Source of the DNA: Lentzea terrae | GTDB taxonomy: Bacteria; Actinomycetota; Actinomycetes; Mycobacteriales; Pseudonocardiaceae | Assembly: GCF_003265345.1 (NCBI RefSeq) | Contig: NZ_QFWW01000006.1 | Span: forward strand, 302,926-366,925 | Length of the DNA stretch: 64,000 nt | Direction of reading: 5' to 3' | In this document: piece by piece, positions 35,145-44,175 of the stretch | Layout of the letters: each line of letters opens with the position of its first letter | Position numbering within the stretch: the stretch's first letter is position 1 | Position numbers and translations under genes: made by a program | The notes under the pieces: generated by a model | Database searches by the model: none | What the model was told of the DNA's origin: nothing | What the model saw: only the letters and a program-made list of their open reading frames with translations

Positions 35145-36218
35145 TCAGACGATGGTGATGACGCCGGTGTACATGCCCATCCCGCAGGCGTAGTCCAGCC
35201 GTCCGGGCTGGAGCACGCCCAGATCGATGCGGGTCTCGCCCTTCACCGGCAGGATCTTCTGTTCGTCGCGGATGACGAAGGACCGCACGCACCCCTGTGC
35301 ACCAACCGATTCCACCACCAGCGTCGTGGGCACACCGGAACGCACCTGGACGTTCGACGGGCTGTAGGAATCAGAGCGCGCGGTGATCGTCACCGTCTGC
35401 TTTCCGTCCGCCTCGGACACAGCATTGGTGTCGGCGGGAGCGTCAGCGGGTCCGAAGGCTTGCGCGATCCTGCTTGCCGCCACGGGTGATCCGGCCAGTT
35501 CCAGGCCTCCGTTGAGCGTGTACAGGCCCATCGCCAGCACCACCAGGCCGGTCACGACGGCGAGCCTGCCCTTCCAAGCGGTGGCCGCTTTGCGCGCGGC
35601 GTAGCCGAGGATCGCGAACAGCGGACCGGTGCCGAGCACGAACACGGCCATCGTCGCCGCTCCCGACAACGCGGACCCGGACGCGAGCGCCAACGCCTCC
35701 ACCGACAGCGTGACCCCGCACGGGATCAGCACCGTGGCGAAGCCGAGCAAGGCCGGCGCAAACGCGGCCTGCGAACGGGCGCGGCTGCGCACGATCTTCA
35801 TCCAGGACACCGGCGGCTCGATGACGATGCGACTGAAGCCTGGCACCCCGAGCTGCGCCAGTCCGAACACGATGATCAGCAGACCGGCACCGATCTGCAG
35901 CCAGGTCCGCAGCCCGACCGACAGCTCCACGACGCTGCCGAGCGCGCCCAGCAACGCACCGAGCAGCGTGTGCGAGACCAGCTTGCCCGCCAGGAAGCCA
36001 CCGACCGGGGCCAGGTCGTCACCCAGCTGGGCGCGCCAGTTCCGCCGCTCTGCGACCGCGGCGGCCTGCTTGTTCTTTCCACGGCGAGCGGGGGCCGCCG
36101 GTTCGGCGATCGCCGCGCGCTGACGGGTGATCAATCCGGTGAGCAGGCCGCCCTGCACCGCAGCGCAGGACACACCACCGGCGAACAAGCCGGTGACCAG
36201 GACAGCAGCAAGATTCAC
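35145..36218 (-). CDS. Sulfite exporter TauE/SafE-family (DsbD_2-like) membrane protein fused to a cupredoxin-like domain
   Basis: 357 residues. Six to seven membrane segments (residues ~1-245) starting with FAGGVSCAAVQGGLLTGLI, with a conserved Cys in helix 1, and FATVLIPCGVTLSVEALALA with a second conserved Cys-Gly. The C-terminal ~90 residues are a cupredoxin-like domain with TITARSDSYSPSNVQVRSGV, GCVRSFVIRDEQ and YACGMGMYTGVI; Cys/Met residues in the last motif suggest copper binding. Such fusions are seen with HMA chaperones, as here, and are thought to move copper across the membrane. Direction of transport is not known. Confidence 0.8.
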   Translation of the reverse strand: MNLAAVLVTGLFAGGVSCAAVQGGLLTGLITRQRAAIAEPAAPARRGKNKQAAAVAERRNWRAQLGDDLAPVGGFLAGKLVSHTLLGALLGALGSVVELSVGLRTWLQIGAGLLIIVFGLAQLGVPGFSRIVIEPPVSWMKIVRSRARSQAAFAPALLGFATVLIPCGVTLSVEALALASGSALSGAATMAVFVLGTGPLFAILGYAARKAATAWKGRLAVVTGLVVLAMGLYTLNGGLELAGSPVAASRIAQAFGPADAPADTNAVSEADGKQTVTITARSDSYSPSNVQVRSGVPTTLVVESVGAQGCVRSFVIRDEQKILPVKGETRIDLGVLQPGRLDYACGMGMYTGVITIV

Positions 36219-36326
36219 GAAAGCTCCTCCAGGTGGGACGGGAAAGGCCGGAGGACGCGCCGAGGTTCCGGTGGCGCGTCGTTGCCCGCCACCTCGGCGC
36301 CGAACCGGGGTGCGGGCAGACCTCTC

Positions 36327-36725
36327 CTAAATCCGCAACCGACAGAGTGTCGCGAGACTTGGCGCCCGTGGCAGGACGACCTCGCCCAGCACCGTGCGAA
36401 CAGACCGCGATGATGCCGCTGAGCTGCGCAAACCGGGCAGCCTCAACCCGGCGACGATGGCGATGACGGCCACGATGAGCATCAGGCAAGCGGCGAGTGC
36501 GCCGTCCGTGTCGCTGCCACCCGGCGTCTCCAGATCCGGAGCCACGAGCATCCCGGCAGCGACCGGGTGTTCGAGAGTGGTTTCGTGGCCGCCGTGCGCC
36601 ATCGACATGCCGTCGGTGCACTGCACGCCCACCATCAGGGCCAACCCGGCGAGCACGGCCAGAACGACGGCCAGCCGCGAGAGGTGTCCTCGCGCGCTGT
36701 GCATGCTGCGGGCCGTGCCGTTCAT
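36327..36725 (-). CDS. DUF6153-family protein, second copy
   Basis: 132 residues from ATG 36725, for which GTAGGA provides a ribosome site; an ATG nine bases earlier is also in frame but lies against that site. Signal/membrane segment ([19 protein letters not shown]), Met/His segment (DGMSMAHGGHETTLEHP), a second membrane segment (ACLMLIVAVIAIVAGLRL) and a basic tail. Same layout as the protein at 19553-19927. First gene of an operon with TauE-cupredoxin and HMA. Confidence 0.7.
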   Translation of the reverse strand: MNGTARSMHSARGHLSRLAVVLAVLAGLALMVGVQCTDGMSMAHGGHETTLEHPVAAGMLVAPDLETPGGSDTDGALAACLMLIVAVIAIVAGLRLPGLRSSAASSRSVRTVLGEVVLPRAPSLATLCRLRI

Positions 36726-36778
36726 GGCCGACATCCTACGGAGCGGCTGTCAACATCCTGTTTACCGGAGAGTGCATC

Positions 36779-36795
36779 TACTATTTTCGACAGTA
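36779..36795 (-). promoter_or_regulatory. BlaI-type operator, site 11
   Basis: TACTA-N7-CAGTA, one mismatch, 53 bases upstream of the DUF6153 copy 2 start. Confidence 0.7.
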
Positions 36796-36824
36796 GGTAG
36801 GCACGCAGGCGTGGCCCTGCTTGA

Positions 36825-38441
36825 TCAGTCGACCCCGGCCACGAGGCGGGCGAGTTCGAGGTCCGGGTGCTTGCGTCGCAGCGCTTCGAGATCGCTGCGA
36901 CTGGTGAAGACGGCCAGCTCGGTGCCGTCCGCCCGAACCAGCACCTCACTGCGTGTGCCGGTGTCGACCAGGTGGCGCCGACGCGGGTCAGCGAGCCTGC
37001 GCACGACCGAGTACTCAAGGTGGTCGAGCACGATCGGCGAACCGTAGTCGGACACCATGCGGTACGCGGCGACGTCGAACTGCATCATCCCCACCGCGGC
37101 GACGACCACCGCACCACCCCTGTTCCGCCGCTCGGATCGCAGCACCTGAACGACCCCTTCGGCCTGCAACTGAGCGATGCCGCGATGGAACTGCTTCACA
37201 CGACTGAGATCCGCGGGACGAGCCACAGCGAAGTGCGCGGGCGCGAAACCGGGCTGCCGCGGGAAGACCACACCGGGCTTTCCGGCGTGGAGCGTGTCTC
37301 CGACGCTGAGCGCCGTCGCGTTGACGAGACCGATCACGTCGCCGGGATAAGCGACGTCGAGCGTCGTGCGCTGTTGCCCGAAGACCTGATGGACGTACTT
37401 CGTCGCGAACGGCCTGCCGGTGGCGGCGTTGGTGACGACCATTCCCCGCTCGAACACACCGGAGCACACGCGAGCGAACGCGATCTGGTCCCGATGAGCA
37501 GGATTCATCCCGGTCTGCACTTTGAACACGAACGCCGAGAAGGACGTGTCGAGCTCTCTCGGGTTCCCGGCCACGTCGCTCCTGGGCTCAGGAGCCGGCG
37601 CCAGATCGACGAGGAAGTCGAGCAGTTCGCGCACGCCGTGGTTCAGCACTGCCGCTCCGAAGAACAGCGGTGAGGCTTGTCCACTGAGCAACATCTCGCG
37701 GTCGAACGTGTGTCCGGACTCCGCCAGCAGTCTCACCTCGTCCTGTGCACGCACCCAGTCCTCTCCTGCTGCCTGTTGTGCAGTGCGCGGGTCCAGCCGT
37801 TCCTGGGGAGCGGCGGTCGCGCCGCCGACCGTGCGGCTGTATCGGACGAAGGTCCCGTCTCGGCAGTCCAGCAGCCCGTGGAAGAGCCCTGCTCGGCCTA
37901 CCGGCCAGTTCAGCGGCATCGGTCGCAGGTTGAGGCGTTGGACCAGTTCGTCGCACAACGCCAGCGGATCGAGCCCTGGACGGTCCCACTTGTTGATGAA
38001 GGTGATCACAGGGAGGCCCCGGTCGCGACAAACATCGAAGAGCTTGAGGGTCTGCGGTTCCAGTCCTCGCGCGGCATCCAGCAACATCACCACGCAGTCC
38101 ACTGCGGACAGAGCACGGTAGGTGTCCTCTGAGAAGTCAGCGTGTCCTGGTGTGTCGACGAGGTTGATCACCTTGTCGCGATAGGCGAACTGCAGCACGG
38201 CCGAGGAGATCGAGATGCCGCGCGTGCGTTCGAGCTCCATCCAGTCCGACACCACTCCGCGCCGCCCCGGCTTCCCGTGCACGGCACCGGCCCGGCTGAT
38301 CGCATTGGCGTGCAACGCGATCGCCTCGGTGAGCGTCGACTTCCCCGCATCCGGATGGCTGATCACGGCGAACGCACGCCGCCGGGCCGCTTCGCTGCGG
38401 ACGTCCGTCAGCGAGGCGGCTCCGTGGCGGGCGGCGGCCAT
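36825..38441 (-). CDS. prfC: Peptide chain release factor 3 (RF3)
   Basis: 538 residues, close to the family's usual ~529. GTPase motifs are complete: ISHPDAGKSTLTEAI (P-loop), ERTRGISISSAVLQF (switch), DTPGHADFSEDTYRA (G3) and FINKWDRPGLDP (G4-like). Then the RF3-specific middle and C-terminal domains (FVFKVQTGMNPAHRDQIAFA, QFDVAAYRMVSDYG). RF3 recycles RF1/RF2 from the ribosome after termination. It sits among metal genes with no obvious operon partner; an MFS gene ends 63 bases upstream of its ATG on the same strand. Confidence 0.9.
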   Translation of the reverse strand: MAAARHGAASLTDVRSEAARRRAFAVISHPDAGKSTLTEAIALHANAISRAGAVHGKPGRRGVVSDWMELERTRGISISSAVLQFAYRDKVINLVDTPGHADFSEDTYRALSAVDCVVMLLDAARGLEPQTLKLFDVCRDRGLPVITFINKWDRPGLDPLALCDELVQRLNLRPMPLNWPVGRAGLFHGLLDCRDGTFVRYSRTVGGATAAPQERLDPRTAQQAAGEDWVRAQDEVRLLAESGHTFDREMLLSGQASPLFFGAAVLNHGVRELLDFLVDLAPAPEPRSDVAGNPRELDTSFSAFVFKVQTGMNPAHRDQIAFARVCSGVFERGMVVTNAATGRPFATKYVHQVFGQQRTTLDVAYPGDVIGLVNATALSVGDTLHAGKPGVVFPRQPGFAPAHFAVARPADLSRVKQFHRGIAQLQAEGVVQVLRSERRNRGGAVVVAAVGMMQFDVAAYRMVSDYGSPIVLDHLEYSVVRRLADPRRRHLVDTGTRSEVLVRADGTELAVFTSRSDLEALRRKHPDLELARLVAGVD

Positions 38442-38504
38442 CCTGGATTGCTAGTTCGTGGAGAACACCACGTCAAGCAACTTCGGTCGGCAAGACCCGG
38501 CTTG

Positions 38505-39949
38505 TTACATCGACTCCCCGTGCGCACGTCGTGTGCCGGTCGTGACAACAGCGATGAGCGCTGCGAGCGCAAGTAGCCCAGCGCCCACGACAAACGCCGC
38601 AACATAGCCGTCTGTGAGCGCGTCGTCTCCCGAATCGCCTTTCGCCGTGGTCACGGACAGCGCCACCACGTTGAGCGCCGACACACCAACCGCTCCACCG
38701 ATCTGGCGCATCGCGTTGGTCAGTGCGCTCGCGACACCCGAATCTCCAGACGGCACGCCGTCGAGCGTGATCTTCGTGACCGTGGTGAGCGCGGCTCCGA
38801 TGCCCAGCCCGCTCACCAGCAGGGCGGGGAAGACCACCGGCCAGAAGCCGCTGGCCGGGTCGAGCACGCCGAGGTAGGCCATCCCGGCCGCACCCAGCAA
38901 CAGGCCTGTGGTCAGCACAGCTCGCGGGCCCGTTCGACCGAGGATCCGGCCGGCCCCCAGCGAGCCCAGGAAGACACCGACAGCACTGGGCAGGAACGCC
39001 AGCCCGGTCAGCAGCGGCGAGTACTCGCGGACGAGTTGCAGGTAGAAGGTCAGGAAGAGGTAGAACGCCAGCAGTGCAGCGCCGGCGAGGAACACGATGG
39101 CGTATCCGGCACCGCGCACACGGTCAACCACGATGCGCAGCGGCATCATCGGCCGTTCCGACCTGCGTTCGATGACGACGAATACGACGAGCAGCGCCAG
39201 TCCGGCCAGTCCGAACGCGGCCGTGGACGGATGACTCCAGCCCACGGTTTCCGCCTCACTGAGGCCGTAGATCAACGTGCCGACGCCGGGCGTGCCGGTG
39301 ATCGCGCCGGGCAGGTCGTACTTGACCACCGCGTCGCGCTGACTCTCACCGAGAAACCGAACGGCGGGAACGAGGAGAACCAGTACCAGCGGAACGTTCA
39401 CCAGCAGGCACCATCGCCACGACCCGACTTCGGTGAGGACACCGCCGAGAACCATGCCCACGGCCATCCCCGATCCGACCGCGGCACCGAAGATGCCGAA
39501 GGCGCGAGCACGTTCGCGCGCATCGCTGAACGCCGTCGTCAACAAAGCCAGACCGGCAGGAGCGAGCAACGCGGCGAACACTCCCTGCGCGGCGCGAGCC
39601 AGCGGCAACATGACCGGCCCAACGGCAAGCCCTCCGAGTGCCGAGGTCACCGCGAAGCCGAGCAAGCCGAGCAGGAAGATCTTCTTTCTGCCGTGCACGT
39701 CCGCAAGGCGACCACCGACGAGGAGAAAGCCCACGTCAGGGTGTACGCGGCGACGACCCACTGCTTGGCCGAGTCGGACATGCCGAGCTCGGCCTGTGCC
39801 GACGGCAGTGCGATGGTGACGACCGACGAGTCCAGAACGATCAGGAGCTGCGCGGAGACGACGACGGCAAGCGTTCCCCAACGCCGGGGATCTGGCGTCT
39901 GGACTTCCGGCGTCTCGACAGCCGACGACGTCGGCTTGGGCTGCGACAC
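38505..39949 (-). pseudogene. MFS transporter, DHA2 type, apparent frameshift near the N-terminus
   Basis: Frame 1 from 39949 gives MSQPKPTSSAVETPEVQTPD, LLIVLDSSVVTIALPSAQ and WVVAAYTLTW. At the GGG run at 39730-39732 the frame shifts, and GFLLVGGRLADVHGRKKIFL and the remaining ~410 residues follow to the stop at 38505. Fourteen membrane segments would be expected with the indel repaired. EmrB/QacA-like proton antiporter. A palindrome typical of TetR operators lies 41 bases upstream and a TetR gene precedes it. Confidence 0.75.
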
Positions 39950-39989
39950 TGCCCCTCCCCCAGATCGGCAACCTGACAGGGCTACTTAA

Positions 39990-40002
39990 TGACACCCTGT
40001 CA
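39990..40002 (-). promoter_or_regulatory. Probable TetR operator
   Basis: TGACACCCTGTCA, a perfect 5-bp inverted repeat around CCC. The outer repeat TGACAGGG (39974-39981) pairs with CCCTGTCA (39995-40002). It lies between the tetR stop and the MFS start, 41 bases upstream of the latter. Confidence 0.55.
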
Positions 40003-40017
40003 CAAAGTTACCGCAAC

Positions 40018-40716
40018 TCAGGGGGCAGCGCGACGACAGGCCGCCGCACCGTCGAGGAAAAGGGCCAGCTTCCGCTCGAACCAGGTGGCAGTGGGCCCGG
40101 ACACGGCGCCGGCGAGCACCTCCTGCAGGCGTGGGTCGTACTGATCGATCCACGGGCCGATGAGCTCCTGCCGGCGTCGCTGAAGCAGGTCGACCGCGTC
40201 ATCGGCGCCATCAGCCTGTTCCGGCGCGGCCAGAAACGCCTGGGTGACCAACTCCGCCAGCATGTCCACCACGAGCACGGCGTCAGCCGGATCGAATCCG
40301 TACTCGAGAAGATGGACTCCGGTCTGGTTGTCACGCTTGACCAAGGCCAGCCCGATGACCCGCAACGCCGTGATCTCCCTCGCCAGACCGATGTGGGCGG
40401 AGTAGAGACGCCAATGTGCCCACGCCGTTTCCGTCAGGTAGGCACGCCAGTCGTCGCCGGGCTCCGGCCACTCGATCGCGTTGACCGCCTGGTCGACCGC
40501 CGCGGCCGCGAGGTCGTCCCGGCTCCGGAAGTACCGGTACAACGTGGAGTGCGAAATCCCCAGCCGCTGCCCCACCGCGGGCATCGTGAGCCGCGAGAAC
40601 CCGATCTCCAGTGCAGCCCGGATGATCGCCTCCCGGTCAACCAGGGGCGGTCGGCCCATCCGGACCGCGGCCTTCCCGTCGTCTGTGGTTTTCCCACGCC
40701 GCGAACCCACACCCAC
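40018..40716 (-). CDS. TetR-family repressor
   Basis: 232 residues; MGRPPLVDREAIIRAALEIG starts the HTH domain (possible alternative start ATG at residue 20), with recognition helix ISHSTLYRYFRSRDDLA and an all-helical ligand domain. It precedes the MFS gene on the same strand and the palindrome between them is the likely target, so it probably controls that transporter. Confidence 0.85.
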   Translation of the reverse strand: MGVGSRRGKTTDDGKAAVRMGRPPLVDREAIIRAALEIGFSRLTMPAVGQRLGISHSTLYRYFRSRDDLAAAAVDQAVNAIEWPEPGDDWRAYLTETAWAHWRLYSAHIGLAREITALRVIGLALVKRDNQTGVHLLEYGFDPADAVLVVDMLAELVTQAFLAAPEQADGADDAVDLLQRRRQELIGPWIDQYDPRLQEVLAGAVSGPTATWFERKLALFLDGAAACRRAAP

Positions 40717-40762
40717 CCCTTCCGGAAACCTGGGCTCAGGGTACGGACTGGGCCCGCGACGA

Positions 40763-40793
40763 CGAGCCGGGCGAGGTGTCCTCGCCCGGCTCG
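40763..40793 (-). terminator. Terminator after the LVIVD gene cluster
   Basis: Perfect 14-bp stem (40763-40776 with 40780-40793) and a 3-nt loop, 12 bases beyond the stop of the minus-strand gene. Confidence 0.8.
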
Positions 40794-40805
40794 CACCCTC
40801 ATCGC

Positions 40806-42710
40806 CTACGGTCCGGTGGCGAACAGGTAGAGACCGTCGTCGCGGTCACTGCCCGCGACGTAGGTCTTGCCGTTGCGGGTGAAGGTCTCGACACCCCAGA
40901 AGTCGTTGCCGTTGGGGGCGAGGTATCCACCGCTCTCCACCAGCTCGCAGCTGTTCGGGCTGGTGCACTGGATCCTCAGTACGCGCATGCCGCCGGCGTA
41001 GTACGACAGGTAGGCCCGGCTCGGGTCGTTGGGGTCGGTCGCGACCTCGTGCACGCTCAGGTCGCCGAACCCGACCGCGTACGCCGGGTCCATCGCCTCG
41101 GGGATGGCGAACGTGTCCAGCTCGGCGAATTTCTTGTTCGCATCCGCCTGGTTGCTGAACAGGTGCACGTAGCCCCAGCCGTCGAACGCCGCAGTGGCTT
41201 CGATCCGATCGCCGACGGTGCCGATCGCCGGTCCGTCGGGGTAGGTGAAGCTGACCGGCGTGCCGAACATCTTGTGGTACGCCTCGTGGTTCGTGCACAC
41301 GCCGACGACTGCGTCGTCGAAGCCGCCCGATCCGCAGAACGGCGGGTTCTCGGTTCCGCCGTGCCGCTGCACGAAGACCACGGCGTCCCAGCCGGCAAGG
41401 ACGGCCTCATGTGCCTTCTCACCGGGGAAGCAGGCGGGTTCAGGCGCGCTCGGGTCGCCGGTCGGTCCGCGCTGCAGCGCAACGATCTTCTCTTCGCCCG
41501 CCTGCAGCGACGCCTCGTAGCCGGGGATCGAGGCAGGCGTCGGGATCGGGGCCGAGCCTGGGCAGCCGTAGCCGCCGTAGACGACCGGTCCGTTGAGCTC
41601 GTCGTCTTCGAGGACGACGATCGGTGCGGAACCGGGCACCGGCACTGACGGGTACGCGCCCGCGTTCGTACCGCTGGTGATCGAGAAGTTCGTTGCTCCG
41701 TAGGGCGCGAAGTCCTCGTCGGTGCCGATGAAGTACTGATTGTCGGCGGTGAACTCCGCCTGGTGCCCGTTGCCTTCGGCCGTGCGCGCGGCTCCGGTCG
41801 ACTCCAGCAGCTGCGGGTCGGGGTGACTGAAGTCGGTGTCGCCGATCAGCGTTGGGTTCACCGGATCGTCGACGTTGAGCTGAACGTAGCCACCGTCCCA
41901 GTAGGACAGCAGCAGGACCCAGTGCCCGTTGATGTTCTTGACGACCATGTCGTGCAAGAAGACCTCGGTCAGGCCGAGCTGGGTCTGGGTTAGGTTGGGG
42001 AACTCGGCGTCGACGTCGATCTCGCGGATCAGCCGCGGCCGCTTCGGGTTGGTGATGTCGAGGATGTCAACGTCCGGGCCGCCCGACTCGAAGTTGTCGG
42101 TCGTCACCACGTAGGCCTTGTTGCCCGCGTCCCAGGCGAACGCGCTGTGAGTGTCGTTGGCATCACCTCGCGACAGGTTCGCACGGTCACCGAAGTGCTC
42201 TGACAGCTTGACCGGCTTGCTGGGGTTGCTGACGTCGTACAGGGAGACACCACCACGGCCGTTCTTGCCGCACTGCTCGTTGTTCATCACGAGCATGGTG
42301 CCGTTGAAGAACTTCGTGTCGATCTGTAGCGCCTGCATGCCCTCACCGGGCCGGCTGTCCTGGGAGTGCGGGATGAACCCGATCTGCTTGGGGTTGGCCA
42401 GGTCGGTCATGTCGACGACGTAGGCGCCGGCGTCGGGATCACCGTCCTCGCGGTTGGCGTCACAGGTGGCCCTGCCCCAGTTCGCCAGGTAGGCATACGT
42501 GGTGCGCGGGTCGATCGCCACGTCGGCGATCAGGTCGTCGGTGTTGGTCAGGTCGGCCTTGCCCAACAGCTGCAGGTCGCCCCACGCACCAGGGCCGAGC
42601 AAGTGTCCGTCAGTGGGACCGTGCTGGCCGGGATGCGCCGCTACGGGTGCCGCCATCGCCGCGGTCAGGGACGCCACGGCGAGTGCGGTGAAGAGCCGTC
42701 TGGTTCTCAT
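40806..42710 (-). CDS. Secreted LVIVD-repeat beta-propeller protein with PA-like insert
   Basis: 634 residues. Sec signal (LFTALAVASLTAAMAAPVAA), then LVIVD-type repeats (AYVVDMTDLANPKQIGFIPH, SLYDVSNPSKPVKLSEHFG, DVDILDITNPKRPRLIREID) that form a beta-propeller. A segment around residues 400-470 (EEKIVALQRG, EAVLAGWDAVVFVQRHG) looks like a protease-associated domain inserted between blades. Several cysteines suggest disulfides. Third of three consecutive LVIVD genes; binding partner unknown. Has its own flanking terminators. Confidence 0.8.
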   Translation of the reverse strand: MRTRRLFTALAVASLTAAMAAPVAAHPGQHGPTDGHLLGPGAWGDLQLLGKADLTNTDDLIADVAIDPRTTYAYLANWGRATCDANREDGDPDAGAYVVDMTDLANPKQIGFIPHSQDSRPGEGMQALQIDTKFFNGTMLVMNNEQCGKNGRGGVSLYDVSNPSKPVKLSEHFGDRANLSRGDANDTHSAFAWDAGNKAYVVTTDNFESGGPDVDILDITNPKRPRLIREIDVDAEFPNLTQTQLGLTEVFLHDMVVKNINGHWVLLLSYWDGGYVQLNVDDPVNPTLIGDTDFSHPDPQLLESTGAARTAEGNGHQAEFTADNQYFIGTDEDFAPYGATNFSITSGTNAGAYPSVPVPGSAPIVVLEDDELNGPVVYGGYGCPGSAPIPTPASIPGYEASLQAGEEKIVALQRGPTGDPSAPEPACFPGEKAHEAVLAGWDAVVFVQRHGGTENPPFCGSGGFDDAVVGVCTNHEAYHKMFGTPVSFTYPDGPAIGTVGDRIEATAAFDGWGYVHLFSNQADANKKFAELDTFAIPEAMDPAYAVGFGDLSVHEVATDPNDPSRAYLSYYAGGMRVLRIQCTSPNSCELVESGGYLAPNGNDFWGVETFTRNGKTYVAGSDRDDGLYLFATGP

Positions 42711-42742
42711 TGGTTCTGTCTCCTCGTTGGTTCCCCCTCGAA

Positions 42743-42769
42743 CTGGGCCCCGTCACCGACGGGGCCCAG
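42743..42769 (-). terminator. Terminator between the second and third LVIVD genes
   Basis: Perfect 12-bp stem (42743-42754 with 42758-42769) and a 3-nt loop, ten bases beyond the stop of the middle LVIVD gene. Confidence 0.75.
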
Positions 42770-42779
42770 CGATCTGGTG

Positions 42780-44159
42780 TCACGGCAGGGAGAACTCCTG
42801 CGTCTGCGGGTTGAGGTGACCGAGCCGGAGGGCGCCGCCGGTGGCGTTGCCGCTGAGCCGGAACACGTTGAGCCCTTCGGTGATGCTGGACTCGTAGATG
42901 AAGTTGTTGTACCAGTACGACGACCAGGCCCCGCCCAGGTCGGGCGGACTGATGGCGGGCGGGTCGGACCAGCCGATCGTCACCGGGTGAGCGGGGTCGG
43001 TGAACTCGGTGGCCCAGGTGCCTGCCTGGTAGTGCCCGCCGACCGCGATGTAGCGGCCGTTGCGCAGCGGCACGATGTTGTAGTTGTGGACGGTGCAGTT
43101 CTCCGCGACACCGTCCTGTCCTCTGGGCAGCACCCACTGGCCGAGCTTGGCGCCGGTGTGGGCGTCGTAGAAGAACAGGCTCTTGTCGACGTCCGGGTCA
43201 GTGCTCTGGCACTCGGGCTCGGAACCACCGCCAGGCTCCCAGCCCAGCACGAGGACCTTGCCGTCCCAGCTGAACGTCGCGGAGTGCCAGCGGCCGTTGG
43301 TGCCGGCCTGGCCGACCCCCGGCTCGCTGACGGTGTAGAGGAACACCGGGTCGGCGAGGCTGCCGCCGGGATGTGCGTTGGCACCGACGTCGAAGACGTT
43401 GGTCGCGTCCGCGCTGGCGCAGGCGGCCAGGTTGACGCTGCCGAGGATCACGCCCATGTCGTGGCAGCCGGTGCGCACGTTGGTGATCGGACCTGCCAGC
43501 GGTTCACGGCGCAGCAGGTTCGCGTTCTCCGGGTGTGCGAACGGCACCTCGATCACGTCGATGAAGTCGCCGAGCACGTTCTCGAGCGCCAGGTTGCCGC
43601 TCGTGCCGCACCCGGTGCTGCTGGAGTTGTTGCTGTAGACGATCAGCCTGCCGTTGTCCGGCGCGGCGGTGAGGGTGTGCGAGCCGCACGGCAGCTCGAC
43701 CGACGCGATCAGGTTCGGGTTGCTGAGATTGCTGATGTCGAAGACGTGCACGCCTTCCCATCCGGCCGGGACGGACTGCCCGTCGCAGTCGCGTGGCACG
43801 GTCTTCTTGGAGTTCCAGGCCCGGACCAGGATGTTCTCCCACACGACGATGTCGCCCTGGTCGCCGTTGCAGCGCTGGTGGACGATCTCGGTCGGATTGT
43901 CCGGGTCTGCGATGTCGACGATGCGGAAGCCGTCGTAGTTGCCGTGGAACGCCAGGTTGCCCCGGAAGGCGGTGTCGGAGTTGACGTGCCGGACGCCGTC
44001 CGGCTCACCCAGGAACGTGGCCGGGTGCGGACTGTGGCCCTTGGCGTGCATGTTCGGGGTGTGCGGGTTCGTGGCGTGGTCGGCGACGGCGGTCGCCGGG
44101 GTGATCAGGACGACTGCCGCCACGAGCGCACCCGCAGTTCGAAGGACTCTTCTGGACAC
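42780..44159 (-). CDS. Secreted LVIVD-repeat protein, second of cluster
   Basis: 459 residues from GTG 44159 with AAGGAGG upstream. Sec signal (GALVAAVVLITPATAVA), then repeats such as GFRIVDIADPDNPTEIVHQR, VHVFDISNLSNPNLIASVEL and ATEFTDPAHPVTIGWSD, many paired cysteines and CHDMGVI. About 16 bases after the first cluster gene, so co-transcribed. Very similar in plan to the preceding protein (both end NPQTQE-x-x-x-P). Confidence 0.82.
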   Translation of the reverse strand: MSRRVLRTAGALVAAVVLITPATAVADHATNPHTPNMHAKGHSPHPATFLGEPDGVRHVNSDTAFRGNLAFHGNYDGFRIVDIADPDNPTEIVHQRCNGDQGDIVVWENILVRAWNSKKTVPRDCDGQSVPAGWEGVHVFDISNLSNPNLIASVELPCGSHTLTAAPDNGRLIVYSNNSSSTGCGTSGNLALENVLGDFIDVIEVPFAHPENANLLRREPLAGPITNVRTGCHDMGVILGSVNLAACASADATNVFDVGANAHPGGSLADPVFLYTVSEPGVGQAGTNGRWHSATFSWDGKVLVLGWEPGGGSEPECQSTDPDVDKSLFFYDAHTGAKLGQWVLPRGQDGVAENCTVHNYNIVPLRNGRYIAVGGHYQAGTWATEFTDPAHPVTIGWSDPPAISPPDLGGAWSSYWYNNFIYESSITEGLNVFRLSGNATGGALRLGHLNPQTQEFSLP

Positions 44160-44175
44160 GGGAAAACCTCCTTGG

